Source: Burkholderiales bacterium
GTDB lineage: Bacteria > Pseudomonadota > Gammaproteobacteria > Burkholderiales > JAEUOS01
Direction: 5' to 3'
NCBI GenBank assembly: GCA_016790695.1
Contig: JAEUOS010000141.1
Location: forward strand, 1 to 64,000
DNA: 64,000 nt
Part shown: piece by piece, positions 52,875 through 62,139 of the stretch
Layout of the letters: every line of letters starts with the position of its first letter
Position numbering within the stretch: position 1 is the first letter of the stretch
Translations under genes and position numbers: made by a program
Notes under the pieces: generated by a model
Told to the model about the DNA's origin: nothing
Seen by the model: the letters and a program-made list of their open reading frames with translations, nothing else
Databases searched by the model: none

Positions 52875-53654
52875 ATGAACGCCCCGGCGCCCGGCACCCA
52901 CATCACCATCCGCGGCCTGACCAAGAGCTTCGCCGGCCAGCCGCTCTACACCGGCTTCGACCTCGACATCCCGAAGGGCCGGATCACCTCGATCTTCGGG
53001 CCGAACGGCTGCGGCAAGTCGACCATGATCAACATGGTCTCGGGCCTGCTGCCGATGGACGCCGGCGAGGTGCGGTTCGACGGCAAGCCGCTCGCCGACA
53101 CGGTGATCGGCTACGTGTTCCAGAACTACCGCGACGCGCTATTCCCCTGGAAGCGCGCGATCGACAACATCAAGTACCCGCTGCGGATCGCGGGCAAGTC
53201 CAAGGGCGAGTGCGACGCGCGCGCCGACGAGCTGGTGCAGTCGTTCGACATCCGCTTCGACCTCAACCATTATCCGTACGAGCTGTCGGGCGGGCAGCAG
53301 CAGCTGGTGTCGATCATGCGCTCGCTGGCGCTGCATCCCGAGGTGCTGTTCCTCGACGAGCCGTTCTCGGCGCTCGACTACGAGATGACGCTGTTCATGC
53401 GCGACAAGCTGCAGGACGTCTTCGAGGCGACGCGGACGACGATGATCCTGGTCTCGCACGACCTCGACGAGGCGGTGTACCTGGCCGACGAGGTGCTGAT
53501 GCTGACGCGGCGGCCGACGCGCATCGCCGAGGTGGTGCGCTTCGACGCGCCGCGGCCGCGCCACCCGGAGACCCTCACCTCGGATGCCTTCACGCGCGCG
53601 AAGGCGCAGTGCCTCGAGGTGTTCCAGCGCGAGGTGCGCGCGCGCGAAGCCTAG
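52875..53654 (+). CDS. ABC transporter ATP-binding protein
   Basis: A 259-residue ATPase. Walker A GPNGCGKST, Q-loop VFQNYRDALFPWKRAIDNIKY, signature LSGGQQQLVSIMRSLAL, Walker B LFLDEPFSALD and switch LVSHDLDEAVYLADEV are all intact. It follows the permease by 10 bp. Third gene of the receptor-permease-ATPase importer. It converges on the alpha/beta hydrolase gene with a 40-bp gap. Confidence 0.92.
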   Translation: MNAPAPGTHITIRGLTKSFAGQPLYTGFDLDIPKGRITSIFGPNGCGKSTMINMVSGLLPMDAGEVRFDGKPLADTVIGYVFQNYRDALFPWKRAIDNIKYPLRIAGKSKGECDARADELVQSFDIRFDLNHYPYELSGGQQQLVSIMRSLALHPEVLFLDEPFSALDYEMTLFMRDKLQDVFEATRTTMILVSHDLDEAVYLADEVLMLTRRPTRIAEVVRFDAPRPRHPETLTSDAFTRAKAQCLEVFQREVRAREA

Positions 53655-53694
53655 CGGGCGGTCGCGCGCGGCGCGCCGTCGCGGCGCCGCCCCA

Positions 53695-54576
53695 CTACTT
53701 GCGGAAGCCGAGGATGCCCGCGGAGGTCGAGCGCGCGTCGCGCCCGGTCCAGCGGCCCGCGTCGACCCGGGTGAAGAAGTCGAGCAGCGCGCGATTGAAC
53801 GGTTCCGGGTCCTCGAGATTGATGGTGTGGCCCGCCTGCGGCAGCACCACCAGGCCGGACGTGGCGATGGCCCGCTTCATCAGCAGCGCCGGCTCCAGGC
53901 AGGGGTCGTCCTCGTCGCCGGTGACGATGAGCGCGGGCACGCGGATCGACCGCATGCGCTCCTCGAGTTCCCACAGCGACGGGCGCTTCATCTGCACGCC
54001 GCGCATGGTGTGGGCCTGCCCCTGCCAGTCGTGCTCGGTCAGCTGCGTGGCGAATTCGTCCCAGCCGCGCGGATCCTTGTTCTGGTACTGCACCCGGGTC
54101 GGGCCGATCGCGTACTGGCGCGCGGCCTCGACGCCGGCGGTCTCGAACCGGCGCGCGGCCGCCTCGCATTCCTGGCGGAACGTCTCCTTGTCGGCGGGCG
54201 CGGCACCGTAGCCGCAGCCGGCGATGACCAGCGAGCGCGCGCGCTCGGGGTAGGCCATGCCGACGTGCAGGGTCGCGAAGCCGCCCATCGAGAGGCCGGC
54301 GATGTGCGCGCGGTCGATGCCGAGGTGGTCGAGGATGGCGACGACGTCGTCGCGCGCGTGGTCCTGCGAGTACTGCGCGGGGTCGGCCGGGATCGACGAC
54401 GGCTTGAAGCCGCGCGCGCTGTAGGTGATGGCGCGGTAGTAGCGCGAGAAGAACCGCATCTGCGGCTCCCAGCTGCGCCAGTCGCCGGCGAACTCGTGGA
54501 CGAACACCAGCGGGATCCCGCTGCCGGCCTCCTCGTAGTAGAGGCGGACGCCGTCGCGGGTGGTGGCATGGGGCAT
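53695..54576 (-). CDS. Alpha/beta hydrolase
   Basis: A 293-residue alpha/beta-fold hydrolase. The nucleophile elbow is GLSMGG (Ser, about residue 96). The Asp is in VTGDEDDPCLEP and the His in AGHTINLEDPEPFN. The oxyanion region is VFVHEFAGDWRSWEPQM. No signal peptide. The family includes ring-fission product hydrolases, esterases and enol-lactonases. It is 30 bp downstream of a VOC-family gene on the same strand, so a dioxygenase plus hydrolase pair is possible. GGAGAT precedes the ATG. Confidence 0.87.
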   Translation of the reverse strand: MPHATTRDGVRLYYEEAGSGIPLVFVHEFAGDWRSWEPQMRFFSRYYRAITYSARGFKPSSIPADPAQYSQDHARDDVVAILDHLGIDRAHIAGLSMGGFATLHVGMAYPERARSLVIAGCGYGAAPADKETFRQECEAAARRFETAGVEAARQYAIGPTRVQYQNKDPRGWDEFATQLTEHDWQGQAHTMRGVQMKRPSLWELEERMRSIRVPALIVTGDEDDPCLEPALLMKRAIATSGLVVLPQAGHTINLEDPEPFNRALLDFFTRVDAGRWTGRDARSTSAGILGFRK

Positions 54577-54606
54577 GGCGGATCTCCTTTCGGGGCGCGG
54601 CCGCGC

Positions 54607-55101
54607 TCAGGCGCGCGCGAGCCGGGGGTAGCTGGCAGGGTCGAAGAAACTCGAGCCGGCGACGTAGGCGCGCCCCGGCGACATGTCGGGCGGCGCGCCG
54701 CTCTCGGCGCTGCCTTCGAAGGTCAGTTCGAGCTGCACGCCGCTCGGGTCGTAGACGAACAGCTGCCACAGCGTGGTGCCGGGGACCAGGAACTCGCGGT
54801 AGTCGAGCCCCAGCGCGATGAAGCGCGCGCGGAACTGGTGATACCCGGAGCACGACAGCGAGACATGGTCGATCGCGGCCGAACCGACCGGCGCGCGGCC
54901 GTCGCTGCCGAGCGCGGGGCCGCCGGCGTAGACGTGGATGATCGCCTGGCCGCCGGGCAGCGGACAGGCGATCCATGCGCCGGGAAAGCCGAAATCGGGC
55001 CGGAACACCTCCTTGAGACCGAGCGCGTCGCAGTAGAACGCCCGCGTCGCGGCGAGGTCGTTGGTCTTGATGGCGATGTGGAACAGGCCATGGATGATCA
55101 T
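54607..55101 (-). CDS. VOC superfamily protein (glyoxalase / extradiol-dioxygenase fold)
   Basis: A 164-residue protein of paired beta-alpha-beta3 modules. The likely metal ligands are the first His (GLFHIAIKTND), the second His (AAIDHVSLSCSGYHQF) and the Glu of GVQLELTFEG. ATG at 55101 has GGAGAG nearby; the frame is open to 55164. It precedes the alpha/beta hydrolase. It may be an isomerase, lyase or ring-cleaving dioxygenase; single-unit length favours a glyoxalase-type protein. Confidence 0.8.
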   Translation of the reverse strand: MIIHGLFHIAIKTNDLAATRAFYCDALGLKEVFRPDFGFPGAWIACPLPGGQAIIHVYAGGPALGSDGRAPVGSAAIDHVSLSCSGYHQFRARFIALGLDYREFLVPGTTLWQLFVYDPSGVQLELTFEGSAESGAPPDMSPGRAYVAGSSFFDPASYPRLARA

Positions 55102-55144
55102 GTCGGGCTCTCCTTGCCGGGGTTGGTCTGCTGCCGGGGGGGTC

Positions 55145-56185
55145 TCAGGCGTGCGCGAGGCCATGCAGCGCTGCCGCCGCCTCGCCCACGAGTTGCGGGC
55201 CGCGGTAGATCAGCCCGGTGTAGAACTGCACCAGGCTCGCGCCCGCCTCGATCTTGGCCCGCGCGTCGGCGCCGCTCATGATGCCGCCGACGCCGATGAT
55301 GGGCAGGGCGCCGTCGAGGTGGCGCGCGAGCGCGCGGATCACGCGGTTGGACGCCTCGAACACCGGCGCCCCGGACAGGCCGCCGGTCTCGTCGGCATGC
55401 GGCAGGCCGGTCACGAGGTCGCGGGCGACGGTGGTGTTGGTCGCGGTGATGCCGTCGATGCCATGGCGGATCGCGAGCCGGGCGATCGACGCGATCTGGG
55501 CATCGTCGAGATCCGGCGCGATCTTGACGAGCAGCGGCACGTGGCGTCCGTGGCGGTCGGCGAGGCGACGCTGCTCGTCCTTCATGCGCGCGAGTATCGG
55601 CCCGAGGTCGTCCTCGCCCTGCAGCTGGCGCAGGTTCTTGGTGTTCGGCGAGGAGATGTTGACGGTCGCGAAGGCCGCATGGGGGTAGACGCGCGCGTAG
55701 CAGAACGCATAGTCGTCGGCGGCGCGCTCCAGCGGCGTGTCGAGGTTCTTGCCGAGATTGACGCCGATGACGCCGCGGTACGAATGGCGCTGCAGGCGCT
55801 CGACCAGATGGTCGACGCCGAGATTGTTGAACCCCAGGCGGTTGATGATCGCGCGCGCCGCCGGCAGGCGGAACACCCGGGGCGCGGGGTTGCCCGGCTG
55901 CGGCCGCGGGGTCACGCCGCCGAGCTCGAGGAAGCCGAAGCCGAGGCTGCCGAACCCGTCGATGCATTCGCCGTTCTTGTCGGCGCCGGCGGCCAGCCCG
56001 ACCGGATTGGGGAAGTCGATGCCCATGACCCGTCGCGGGTCGGGGCGCGGCAGGCCGCACAGCAGGCGGCTCGCGCCGCTGGCGGCCATCGCGTTCAGCG
56101 CCTTCATCGTGAGCGCGTGCGCGGCTTCGGGCTCGAGCCGGAACAGCGCGCCGCGCGCGAGCGGATAGGCGAGGCCGGCGATCAC
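55145..56185 (-). CDS. pyrD: Dihydroorotate dehydrogenase (quinone), class 2
   Basis: A 346-residue FMN enzyme of pyrimidine synthesis, passing electrons to quinone. [43 protein letters not shown] is the FMN/orotate region (residues ~51-93). [15 protein letters not shown] carries the catalytic Ser typical of class 2. TNTTVARD and [30 protein letters not shown] complete the barrel. An N-terminal helical part (residues 1-45) provides membrane attachment. It begins 19 bp after the LOG-family gene on the same strand. Confidence 0.95.
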   Translation of the reverse strand: MIAGLAYPLARGALFRLEPEAAHALTMKALNAMAASGASRLLCGLPRPDPRRVMGIDFPNPVGLAAGADKNGECIDGFGSLGFGFLELGGVTPRPQPGNPAPRVFRLPAARAIINRLGFNNLGVDHLVERLQRHSYRGVIGVNLGKNLDTPLERAADDYAFCYARVYPHAAFATVNISSPNTKNLRQLQGEDDLGPILARMKDEQRRLADRHGRHVPLLVKIAPDLDDAQIASIARLAIRHGIDGITATNTTVARDLVTGLPHADETGGLSGAPVFEASNRVIRALARHLDGALPIIGVGGIMSGADARAKIEAGASLVQFYTGLIYRGPQLVGEAAAALHGLAHA

Positions 56186-56204
56186 CGGGAATCTCGCGCA
56201 GCGG

Positions 56205-56774
56205 TCAGATCCACTTCGATACCGCCTGCGCAGGGGAGAAGCGCGCGAGGCCGTCGAGCACGGTCGCCGGTTCGGCGCCGACCACGAGCCAGTCCTTCTG
56301 CCCGGCCGGCAGGAAGGCGTCGGCGACCATGCGGTCGAACATCGCCAGCAGCGGGTCGTAGAAGCCGCGCGTGTTGACGATGCCGATCGGCTTGCGCAGG
56401 TCGCCGAGCTGGGCGCGCGACCACATGTCGCTCATTTCCTCGAGCGTGCCGATGCCGCCGCCGAGCACGACGAACGCGTCGGCCAGGTCGGCGAAGCGGT
56501 GCTTGCGCTCGGCCATGTCGGCGACGACGTCGCAGCGCTGGATGCGCGTGTGCTGGAGCTCGCGCGACTTGAGGTATTCGGTGATCACGCCATGGACCTG
56601 GCCGCCAGCGGCGAGCGCGGCATCGGCGGTGACGCCCATGAGGCCGCGATGGCCGCCGCCGTAGACCAGGAGCAGGCCGCGCGCGGCGATCAGGCGGCCG
56701 GTGGCGGCCGCGGCCTGCGCGAACGCCGGGTCGGTGCCCGTGTTGGAACCGCAGAAGACGGCGACGGATTTCAT
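56205..56774 (-). CDS. LOG-family protein (TIGR00730 Rossmann fold)
   Basis: A 189-residue nucleotide phosphoribohydrolase-like protein (cytokinin-activating LOG or nucleotide 5'-monophosphate nucleosidase group). [15 protein letters not shown] and [19 protein letters not shown] are family blocks. The active-site signature, normally PGGxGTxxE, reads GGGIGTLEE here with Pro replaced by Gly. The catalytic Arg and Glu positions ([21 protein letters not shown]) are kept. It is upstream of pyrD on the same strand. Confidence 0.85.
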   Translation of the reverse strand: MKSVAVFCGSNTGTDPAFAQAAAATGRLIAARGLLLVYGGGHRGLMGVTADAALAAGGQVHGVITEYLKSRELQHTRIQRCDVVADMAERKHRFADLADAFVVLGGGIGTLEEMSDMWSRAQLGDLRKPIGIVNTRGFYDPLLAMFDRMVADAFLPAGQKDWLVVGAEPATVLDGLARFSPAQAVSKWI

Positions 56775-56860
56775 GAAGGGGATGCGGGGAGGGGAGCCGC
56801 GATTCTACCGTCGGTGCGCGCGCGAACCGCCGCGCGCGCGGCGGGCACGACGCGCTGGGC

Positions 56861-56866
56861 TACAAT
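56861..56866 (+). promoter_or_regulatory. Candidate -10 for the DUF3579 gene
   Basis: TACAAT matches 5 of 6 -10 bases, 120 bp before the ATG at 56987. No strong -35 upstream. Confidence 0.3.
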
Positions 56867-56986
56867 CGGCGCCCAGCCTCGGTGACCGTCGCCTCCTCTG
56901 GCCAGCGCGGGCGCGGCCGGCGTGCGCGCCGCGCCAAACACCCGCGGCGTGCGCGCCGCCACGAAAGACCGCCCCCCTCCCACGCC

Positions 56987-57310
56987 ATGTCGGTCGACTC
57001 CAAGGAATTCGTGATCATGGGGATCACCCTGGACGGCAAGCCGTTCCGGCCGAGCGACTGGGCGGAACGGCTGGCCGGCGTGATGTCGTCGTTCGGCGGC
57101 GGGCGCCTCGGCTATTCGCCGTACTGCTATCCGATCACGTCGAACAACGTCAAGAGCGTGGTCGTGCACGCGGACCTGTACGAGATCGAGCCGATGGCGC
57201 ACAAGTTCCTGCTCAACTTCGCGCGCGACAACGAACTGCAGGTGCGCAAGGGGCGCGACCAGCCGCGCGATGCGGGCGCGGGCAGGGACGGCGGGGGCGG
57301 CGAGCGCTGA
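56987..57310 (+). CDS. DUF3579 family protein
   Basis: A 107-residue small cytoplasmic protein: KEFVIMGITLDGKPFRPSDWAERLAGVMSSFGGGRLGYSPYCYPITSNNVKSVVVHADLYEIEPMAHKFLLNFARDNELQV. This matches the uncharacterised DUF3579 family, common in Betaproteobacteria. The C-terminal 20 residues are a variable Gly/Arg/Asp tail. The ATG is the first Met that gives the family start. It converges on rpsT across a strong terminator. Confidence 0.83.
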   Translation: MSVDSKEFVIMGITLDGKPFRPSDWAERLAGVMSSFGGGRLGYSPYCYPITSNNVKSVVVHADLYEIEPMAHKFLLNFARDNELQVRKGRDQPRDAGAGRDGGGGER

Positions 57311-57358
57311 CGGGGCGACGGGCGCCGCAGCGCCGGTGCCCGGATACCGCCGGGAAAC

Positions 57359-57387
57359 GACAAGGCCGCCCTGCGGGCGGCCTTGTC
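57359..57387. terminator. Bidirectional terminator between DUF3579 and rpsT
   Basis: GACAAGGCCGCC pairs perfectly with GGCGGCCTTGTC: a 12-bp stem and a 5-base loop. It lies 48 bp past the DUF3579 stop and 22 bp past the rpsT stop, in a convergent gap, so it can serve both. A short AT-rich string flanks the left side. Confidence 0.75.
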
Positions 57388-57409
57388 GGCGCGGCGCGTT
57401 GCGCTGCCG

Positions 57410-57703
57410 TCAGGCCATCGCCTTGATGGCGGCCACCAGGCGGCTCTTGTCGCGCGCGGCCTTGTTCTTGTGCACGATCTTCTTGTCGGCCGTGCTGTCG
57501 ATGATCTGCTGCGCGCTCTGGTAGGTCGCGGTCGCCGCGGCCTTGTCGCCGCCGGAGACGGCCTTGCGCACGGCCTTGATGGCGGTGCGCAGGCGCGAAC
57601 GCAGGCTCGAGTTGTGCGCGTTCTCCTTGATGCCCTGACGCGCGCGCTTGAGGCCGGAAGCGGTGCGCACCGTCTTTTTCTTTGCTTTGGAAGCGGTTGC
57701 CAT
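57410..57703 (-). CDS. rpsT: 30S ribosomal protein S20
   Basis: A 97-residue basic protein of the small ribosomal subunit, binding 16S r[51 protein letters not shown] is a characteristic S20 start, and the C-terminus ends [19 protein letters not shown]. The start is the ATG at 57703 (family Met-Ala-Thr); the frame remains open upstream without homology. A promoter is seen 78 bp upstream, divergent from murJ. Confidence 0.96.
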   Translation of the reverse strand: MATASKAKKKTVRTASGLKRARQGIKENAHNSSLRSRLRTAIKAVRKAVSGGDKAAATATYQSAQQIIDSTADKKIVHKNKAARDKSRLVAAIKAMA

Positions 57704-57780
57704 GGATGTCCTGACGATGTCCTGAAGGGGTTGGCGCGGTGTCGGCGCGGCCGCCAGCGCGAGAATCGGGTAAGCCAGCA

Positions 57781-57810
57781 AGTATAGCAAATTCAATGCC
57801 TTGCACGCAA
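57781..57810 (-). promoter_or_regulatory. rpsT promoter
   Basis: On the minus strand TATACT (57781-57786) follows TTGCGT (57805-57810) by 18 bp. The -10 matches 5 of 6 consensus bases, and the spacer is AT-rich relative to surroundings. It lies 78 bp before the S20 ATG. Confidence 0.55.
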
Positions 57811-57859
57811 GTCCGCGGCGCGGGCGCGCCGGCCCGCGAACCGCGGCGGGGGGCGACGG

Positions 57860-57873
57860 TATACTCGGGCCGG
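57860..57873 (+). promoter_or_regulatory. murJ -10 element; possible leaderless start
   Basis: TATACT (57860-57865) is followed after seven bases by the GTG start of murJ at 57873. A transcript from this -10 would start at or within a base of the GTG, so the mRNA could be leaderless. No ribosome site is visible before the GTG. Confidence 0.42.
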
Positions 57874-59414
57874 TGAATCTCCTGGGCGCCCTTGCGAAGG
57901 TCAGCGGTTTCACGCTGGCTTCGCGGATCACCGGTCTCGTCCGCGAGTTCCTGATCGCCCGCGCCTTCGGGGCCTCGGCCTACACCGACGCGTTCTTCGT
58001 CGCGTTCCGCCTTCCCAACCTGCTGCGTCGCCTGTTCGCCGAGGGGGCGTTCTCGCAGGCGTTCGTGCCGATCCTCGCGGAGACGAAGCACCGCGAGGGC
58101 GAGGCGGCGACGCGCTCGCTGATCGACCATGCCGCCGGCACGCTGGCCGCCGTGCTGCTCGCCGTCTCCGCGCTGGGCGTCGCCGCCGCGCCGCTCCTGA
58201 TCTACGTCACCGCGCCGGGCTTCGCCGCCGACGCCGACAAGTTCGCGGTGACCGTGGACATGCTGCGCATCACCTTTCCCTACATCCTGTTCATGGGGCT
58301 GACCGCGCTCGCGGGCGCCATGCTCAACACCTGGGGGCGCTTCTCGGTGCCCGCGTTCACGCCGGTGCTGTTGAACCTGTCGTTCATCGCCTGCGCGCTG
58401 TGGCTGGCGCCGCACGTCGATCCGCCGGCGATGGCCCTGGCCTGGGCGGTGCTCGCGGGCGGGATCCTGCAGCTGGGGCTGCAATGCGCCGCGCTGGCGC
58501 GCCTGGGGCTGCTGCCGCGGCCGTCGGTCGCCTTCGGCCATCCCGGCGTGCGGCGCATCCTCAAGGGCATGGCCCCGGCCCTGCTCGGGGTGTCGGTGGC
58601 GCAGGTGAGCCTGCTGCTCAACACCATCATCGCCTCGTTCCTCGAGAGCGGCAGCGTGTCCTGGCTCTATTACGCCGACCGGCTCATGGAGTTCCCGACC
58701 GGCATGCTGGGCGTCGCGCTCGGAACGATCCTGCTGCCGAGCCTTGCCAAGGCCGCCGCCGACGGCGACACCGCGCGCTATTCCGGTCTGCTCGACTGGG
58801 GGCTGCGCCTGACCATCCTGCTGGCGCTGCCCGCGGCCGCGGCGCTCGCGGTGCTGGCGACGCCGCTGGTCAGCACGCTCTACCACTACGGCGCGTTCGG
58901 CGCGGCCGACGTGGCGGCGACGCGCGCGGCCCTGCATGGCTATGCGGTCGGGCTCCTCGGGCTGATCCTGGTCAAGGTGCTCGCGCCGGGCTTCTATGCG
59001 CGGCAGGACATCGCCACGCCGGTGCGCTATGCGATCGTCGCGCTCGTCGCCACGCAGGCCATGAACGCGGCGTTCGTCTGGCCGCTGGGGCATGCCGGGC
59101 TGGCCCTTGCGATCGGCCTGGCCGCCTGCCTGAACGCGCTGCTGCTCTGGCGCGGCCTGCGCGCGCGCCGCATCTACGTGGCCGCCGCCGGCTGGCCGGC
59201 CTTCCTGGCGAAGGTGGGCGCGGCGACGCTGTTGATGGCGGCGGCATTGCTGTGGCTGTCGCCGCCGGAGGCGCGCTGGCTCGCCCTCGGCGGCGCGCCG
59301 CTGATCCGGGTCGCGCACCTCGCGGGCCTGGTCGCCGTTGGCGCGCTCGCGTATTTCGCCGCGCTCGCGGTCCTCGGCTTTCGACCGGCGCACTTCCGCC
59401 GGCACGACGCATGA
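57873..59414 (+). CDS. murJ: Lipid II flippase MurJ (MviN)
   Basis: A 513-residue inner-membrane protein with about 14 helices, exporting lipid II for peptidoglycan synthesis. The N-terminus ([58 protein letters not shown]) is diagnostic. The MATE-like second half includes [31 protein letters not shown]. Start GTG is chosen by homology and by the upstream -10. The stop overlaps the next gene's ATG (ATGA). Confidence 0.94.
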   Translation: MNLLGALAKVSGFTLASRITGLVREFLIARAFGASAYTDAFFVAFRLPNLLRRLFAEGAFSQAFVPILAETKHREGEAATRSLIDHAAGTLAAVLLAVSALGVAAAPLLIYVTAPGFAADADKFAVTVDMLRITFPYILFMGLTALAGAMLNTWGRFSVPAFTPVLLNLSFIACALWLAPHVDPPAMALAWAVLAGGILQLGLQCAALARLGLLPRPSVAFGHPGVRRILKGMAPALLGVSVAQVSLLLNTIIASFLESGSVSWLYYADRLMEFPTGMLGVALGTILLPSLAKAAADGDTARYSGLLDWGLRLTILLALPAAAALAVLATPLVSTLYHYGAFGAADVAATRAALHGYAVGLLGLILVKVLAPGFYARQDIATPVRYAIVALVATQAMNAAFVWPLGHAGLALAIGLAACLNALLLWRGLRARRIYVAAAGWPAFLAKVGAATLLMAAALLWLSPPEARWLALGGAPLIRVAHLAGLVAVGALAYFAALAVLGFRPAHFRRHDA

Positions 59415-60253
59415 GCGACGGGCACCTGGCGCGATTCCGGGATGCGGTGGCGCCGGAGCGGCCGCGCATCAACCTCGCCGAGGCGGCGCTGCTGTGCGCC
59501 CAGGATGTGTATCCGGACCTGGACGTGGCGGGCACGATGGCCGAGATCGATGCGCTCGGGACCACGCTGGCGCGGCGCCTGCCGGCCGATTTCTCGGTCA
59601 CGCACCGGATCATCGCGCTCAACAATTACCTGTTTCGCGAGCTTGGCTTCAGCGGCAACGTCGAGTCGTACTACGATCCGCGCAACAGCTTCCTCAACGA
59701 CGTGCTGGCGCGGCGGACCGGCATCCCGATCACGCTGTCGATCCTCTACATGGCCGTCGGCGAGCGGCTCGGCCTGAAGCTCAAGGGGGTGTCGTTCCCC
59801 GGCCATTTCCTCGTCAAGGTGCGGGTCAACGGCGGCGAGCTGGTGCTCGATCCGTTCGCCGGCGGCGCGTCGCTCGCCGAGGACGAGCTGCGCGAACGCC
59901 TGGCGCGGGTCGCGGGCGAGGAGGCCGCGCGTTCGCTGCCGCTCGAGGACTTCCTCGAGCCGGCCGCGCCGCGACAGATCCTCGGACGGCTGCTGCGCAA
60001 CCTGAAATCGATCTACCTCGAGGCCGGCGAGCGCGAGCGCGCGCTGGCGGTGCTCAACCGCCTCGTGATCCTGCTGCCCGACGCCGCCGAGGAGCGCCGC
60101 GACCGCGGGCGCCTGTTCCTCGAGCTCGAATGCCCGCGCGCGGCGCAGGAGGACCTGGGGTTCTACATGTCGCGCCGCCCGAACGCGCAGGACGCGGACG
60201 CCGTCGCGGCCGAACTGGCGAGCTGCGCGATCGCCGCCGCGCGGCTGAACTGA
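59411..60253 (+). CDS. SirB1-like transglutaminase-fold / TPR protein
   Basis: A 280-residue protein. RIIALNNYLFRELGFSGNVESYYDPRNSFLNDVLARRTGIPITLSILYMAVGERLGLKLKGVSFPGHFLVKV (about residues 66-137) is the SirB1/transglutaminase-like core. The usual catalytic Cys is absent (NSFLNDVL region). The C-terminal part (LRNLKSIYLEAGERERALAVLNRLVILLPD) is a tetratricopeptide-like repeat. ATG overlaps the murJ stop. Function is unsettled; SirB1 proteins are linked to regulation. It converges on ggt with a 12-bp gap. Confidence 0.83.
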   Translation: MSDGHLARFRDAVAPERPRINLAEAALLCAQDVYPDLDVAGTMAEIDALGTTLARRLPADFSVTHRIIALNNYLFRELGFSGNVESYYDPRNSFLNDVLARRTGIPITLSILYMAVGERLGLKLKGVSFPGHFLVKVRVNGGELVLDPFAGGASLAEDELRERLARVAGEEAARSLPLEDFLEPAAPRQILGRLLRNLKSIYLEAGERERALAVLNRLVILLPDAAEERRDRGRLFLELECPRAAQEDLGFYMSRRPNAQDADAVAAELASCAIAAARLN

Positions 60254-60265
60254 CCCGCCGGCGCG

Positions 60266-62119
60266 CTAGCGCCCGCGCGCCTGGCCGTCGCGCCGGGGAT
60301 CGGCCGCGCCCGCCCACTGGCAGCGCGCGCGCCGCGGCGCCGCGGCCGGCTCGCAGATCCGCTCGATCGCATGCACGCCGCTTTCGATCGCCAGCGGCAC
60401 CACGTCGTGGCCGAGGGCGCGCAGCCCGTCCGCGACGTCGGCCGGGAAGCGATTGCGCTCGAGCTCGAGCGTGCCTTTCGCGCCGAGGTTGCGGCTGCCG
60501 AAATTCGGCATCTCGAGGACGTCCTTGAGCGGCATGTTCCAGTCGAGGCTGCCGACCAGGACCTTGGCGACGAAATTGATGATGACGCTCCCGCCCGGCG
60601 ACCCCGCGACCAGGCGCAGCGCGCCGCGGCCGCCGTCGTCGCGCCGCTCGAACACGAGCACCGGCGACATCGAGCTGCGCGGCCGCTTGCCGGGCTCGAC
60701 GCGATTGGCCACGGGCAGCCCGTCCTGCTCCGGCACAAACGAGAAGTCGGTCAGCTGGTTGTTGAGGATGAAGCCGTTGACCATCAGATGCGCGCCGAAG
60801 ATGGTCTCGATGGTGGTGGTCATCGACACCGCGTTGCCGCGCGCGTCGACGATCGAAAGATGCGATGTCGACGGCAGCTCGGGCGAGCGGTCGTCGGCGC
60901 GCGAGAGCCGCACGCCCGGCGGATTGCCGGGCTTGGCCAGGCCGGAGGCGGCCGGGCCGATGTCGCGCGAGCGTTCGGCGAGATAGGCGCGGTCGGTGAG
61001 CCCGCCCGGGACGAAGGTGAAGTCGGCGTCGGCGACGTAGCGGTTGCGGTCGGCGAAGGCACGCTTGGCGGCCTCGGAGAACTGGTGGACCGCCGCCACC
61101 GAGAGCGGCGGCAGGCTGGCGAAATCGGTGTTCTCGAGCATGCCCAGCATCTGCGCGAGCGCGATGCCGCCCGAGGACGGCGGCGGCATCGAGCAGATCT
61201 CGAAGCGCCGGTAGGCGAAGCACAGCGGGTCGCGCCGCTTGGCCTCGTAGTTCTTCAGGTCCTCGATCGACAGGTCGCCGGGGTTGGTGCCGTGGGCGCG
61301 CACCTCCGCCACCATCGCGCGCGCGTTCGCGCCCAGGTAGAAGCGGTCGGCGCCGTGATGGGCGATCTCGCGCAGCAGGCTCGCATAGGCCGGGTTGCGG
61401 ATGATCGACCCGGCCGGCTTGCTCGCGCCGTCCTCCTCGAAATAGAGCGCACGGGCCTCGGGGTCGCGCTTCAGGCTGACGTCGGCGGCGAGCCAGCGCG
61501 CAAGCTGCGGGCCGATCGGATAGCCGCGCTCGGCGAGCCGGATCGCGGGGCCGAACAGGATGTGCCACGCAAGCCGCCCGTGTCGGCGATGCGCCATCTC
61601 GGCCATGCGCAGCACGCCCGGCACGCCGACCGAGCGCCCGCCGACCAGCGCCTCGCGGAACTGCATCGGCTTCTTGCTGCCGTCGAGGAACAGGCCGGGG
61701 CCGACGGCGGTGGGCGCGGTCTCGCGGCCGTCGTAGGCATCGACCGCGGCGCTCTTCGCGTCGTAGTGCAGCAGGAAGGCGCCGCCGCCGATGCCCGAGG
61801 AGTGCGGCTCGACCAGGCCGAGCACGAGCTGGACGGCGATCGCGGCGTCGACCGCGCTGCCGCCCTTTCTCAGCATGTCGACGCCGGCGTCGGTGGCCAG
61901 CGGATGCGCGGCCGACACCATGAAGCCGGGCGAGTACGCGGTGGGCTTCTGCTCGAACCGGCCGCCGATCGGGAACTGGCCGACGCCGAGCGGCTGTGCC
62001 GAGACGGCGCCGGACAGGAGGCCGGCCAGCGCCAGCGCCGCAAGCGCCGCCCGCCCGCCAGGCGCCGGCATCGGCCGGCCGCCGGCGCGCACCGCCGGTG
62101 CGTGCTTCGGATGGTCCAC
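60266..62119 (-). CDS. ggt: Gamma-glutamyltransferase precursor
   Basis: A 617-residue secreted enzyme that is cleaved into two subunits by its own catalytic Thr. The N-terminal signal is in residues ~15-42 (MPAPGGRAALAALALAGLLSGAVSAQ), so translation may start at that internal Met. LRKGGSAVDAAIAVQLVLGLVEPHSSGIGGGAFLLHYD is the family block. The small subunit begins at the Thr of TSHLSIVDARGNAVSMTTTIE; GSPGGSVIINFVAKVL follows. It degrades glutathione or transfers its glutamyl group in the periplasm. It is 20 bp downstream of a short-chain dehydrogenase gene. Confidence 0.93.
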   Translation of the reverse strand: MDHPKHAPAVRAGGRPMPAPGGRAALAALALAGLLSGAVSAQPLGVGQFPIGGRFEQKPTAYSPGFMVSAAHPLATDAGVDMLRKGGSAVDAAIAVQLVLGLVEPHSSGIGGGAFLLHYDAKSAAVDAYDGRETAPTAVGPGLFLDGSKKPMQFREALVGGRSVGVPGVLRMAEMAHRRHGRLAWHILFGPAIRLAERGYPIGPQLARWLAADVSLKRDPEARALYFEEDGASKPAGSIIRNPAYASLLREIAHHGADRFYLGANARAMVAEVRAHGTNPGDLSIEDLKNYEAKRRDPLCFAYRRFEICSMPPPSSGGIALAQMLGMLENTDFASLPPLSVAAVHQFSEAAKRAFADRNRYVADADFTFVPGGLTDRAYLAERSRDIGPAASGLAKPGNPPGVRLSRADDRSPELPSTSHLSIVDARGNAVSMTTTIETIFGAHLMVNGFILNNQLTDFSFVPEQDGLPVANRVEPGKRPRSSMSPVLVFERRDDGGRGALRLVAGSPGGSVIINFVAKVLVGSLDWNMPLKDVLEMPNFGSRNLGAKGTLELERNRFPADVADGLRALGHDVVPLAIESGVHAIERICEPAAAPRRARCQWAGAADPRRDGQARGR

Positions 62120-62139
62120 GCGCCTACCCGCTGCCGGCG

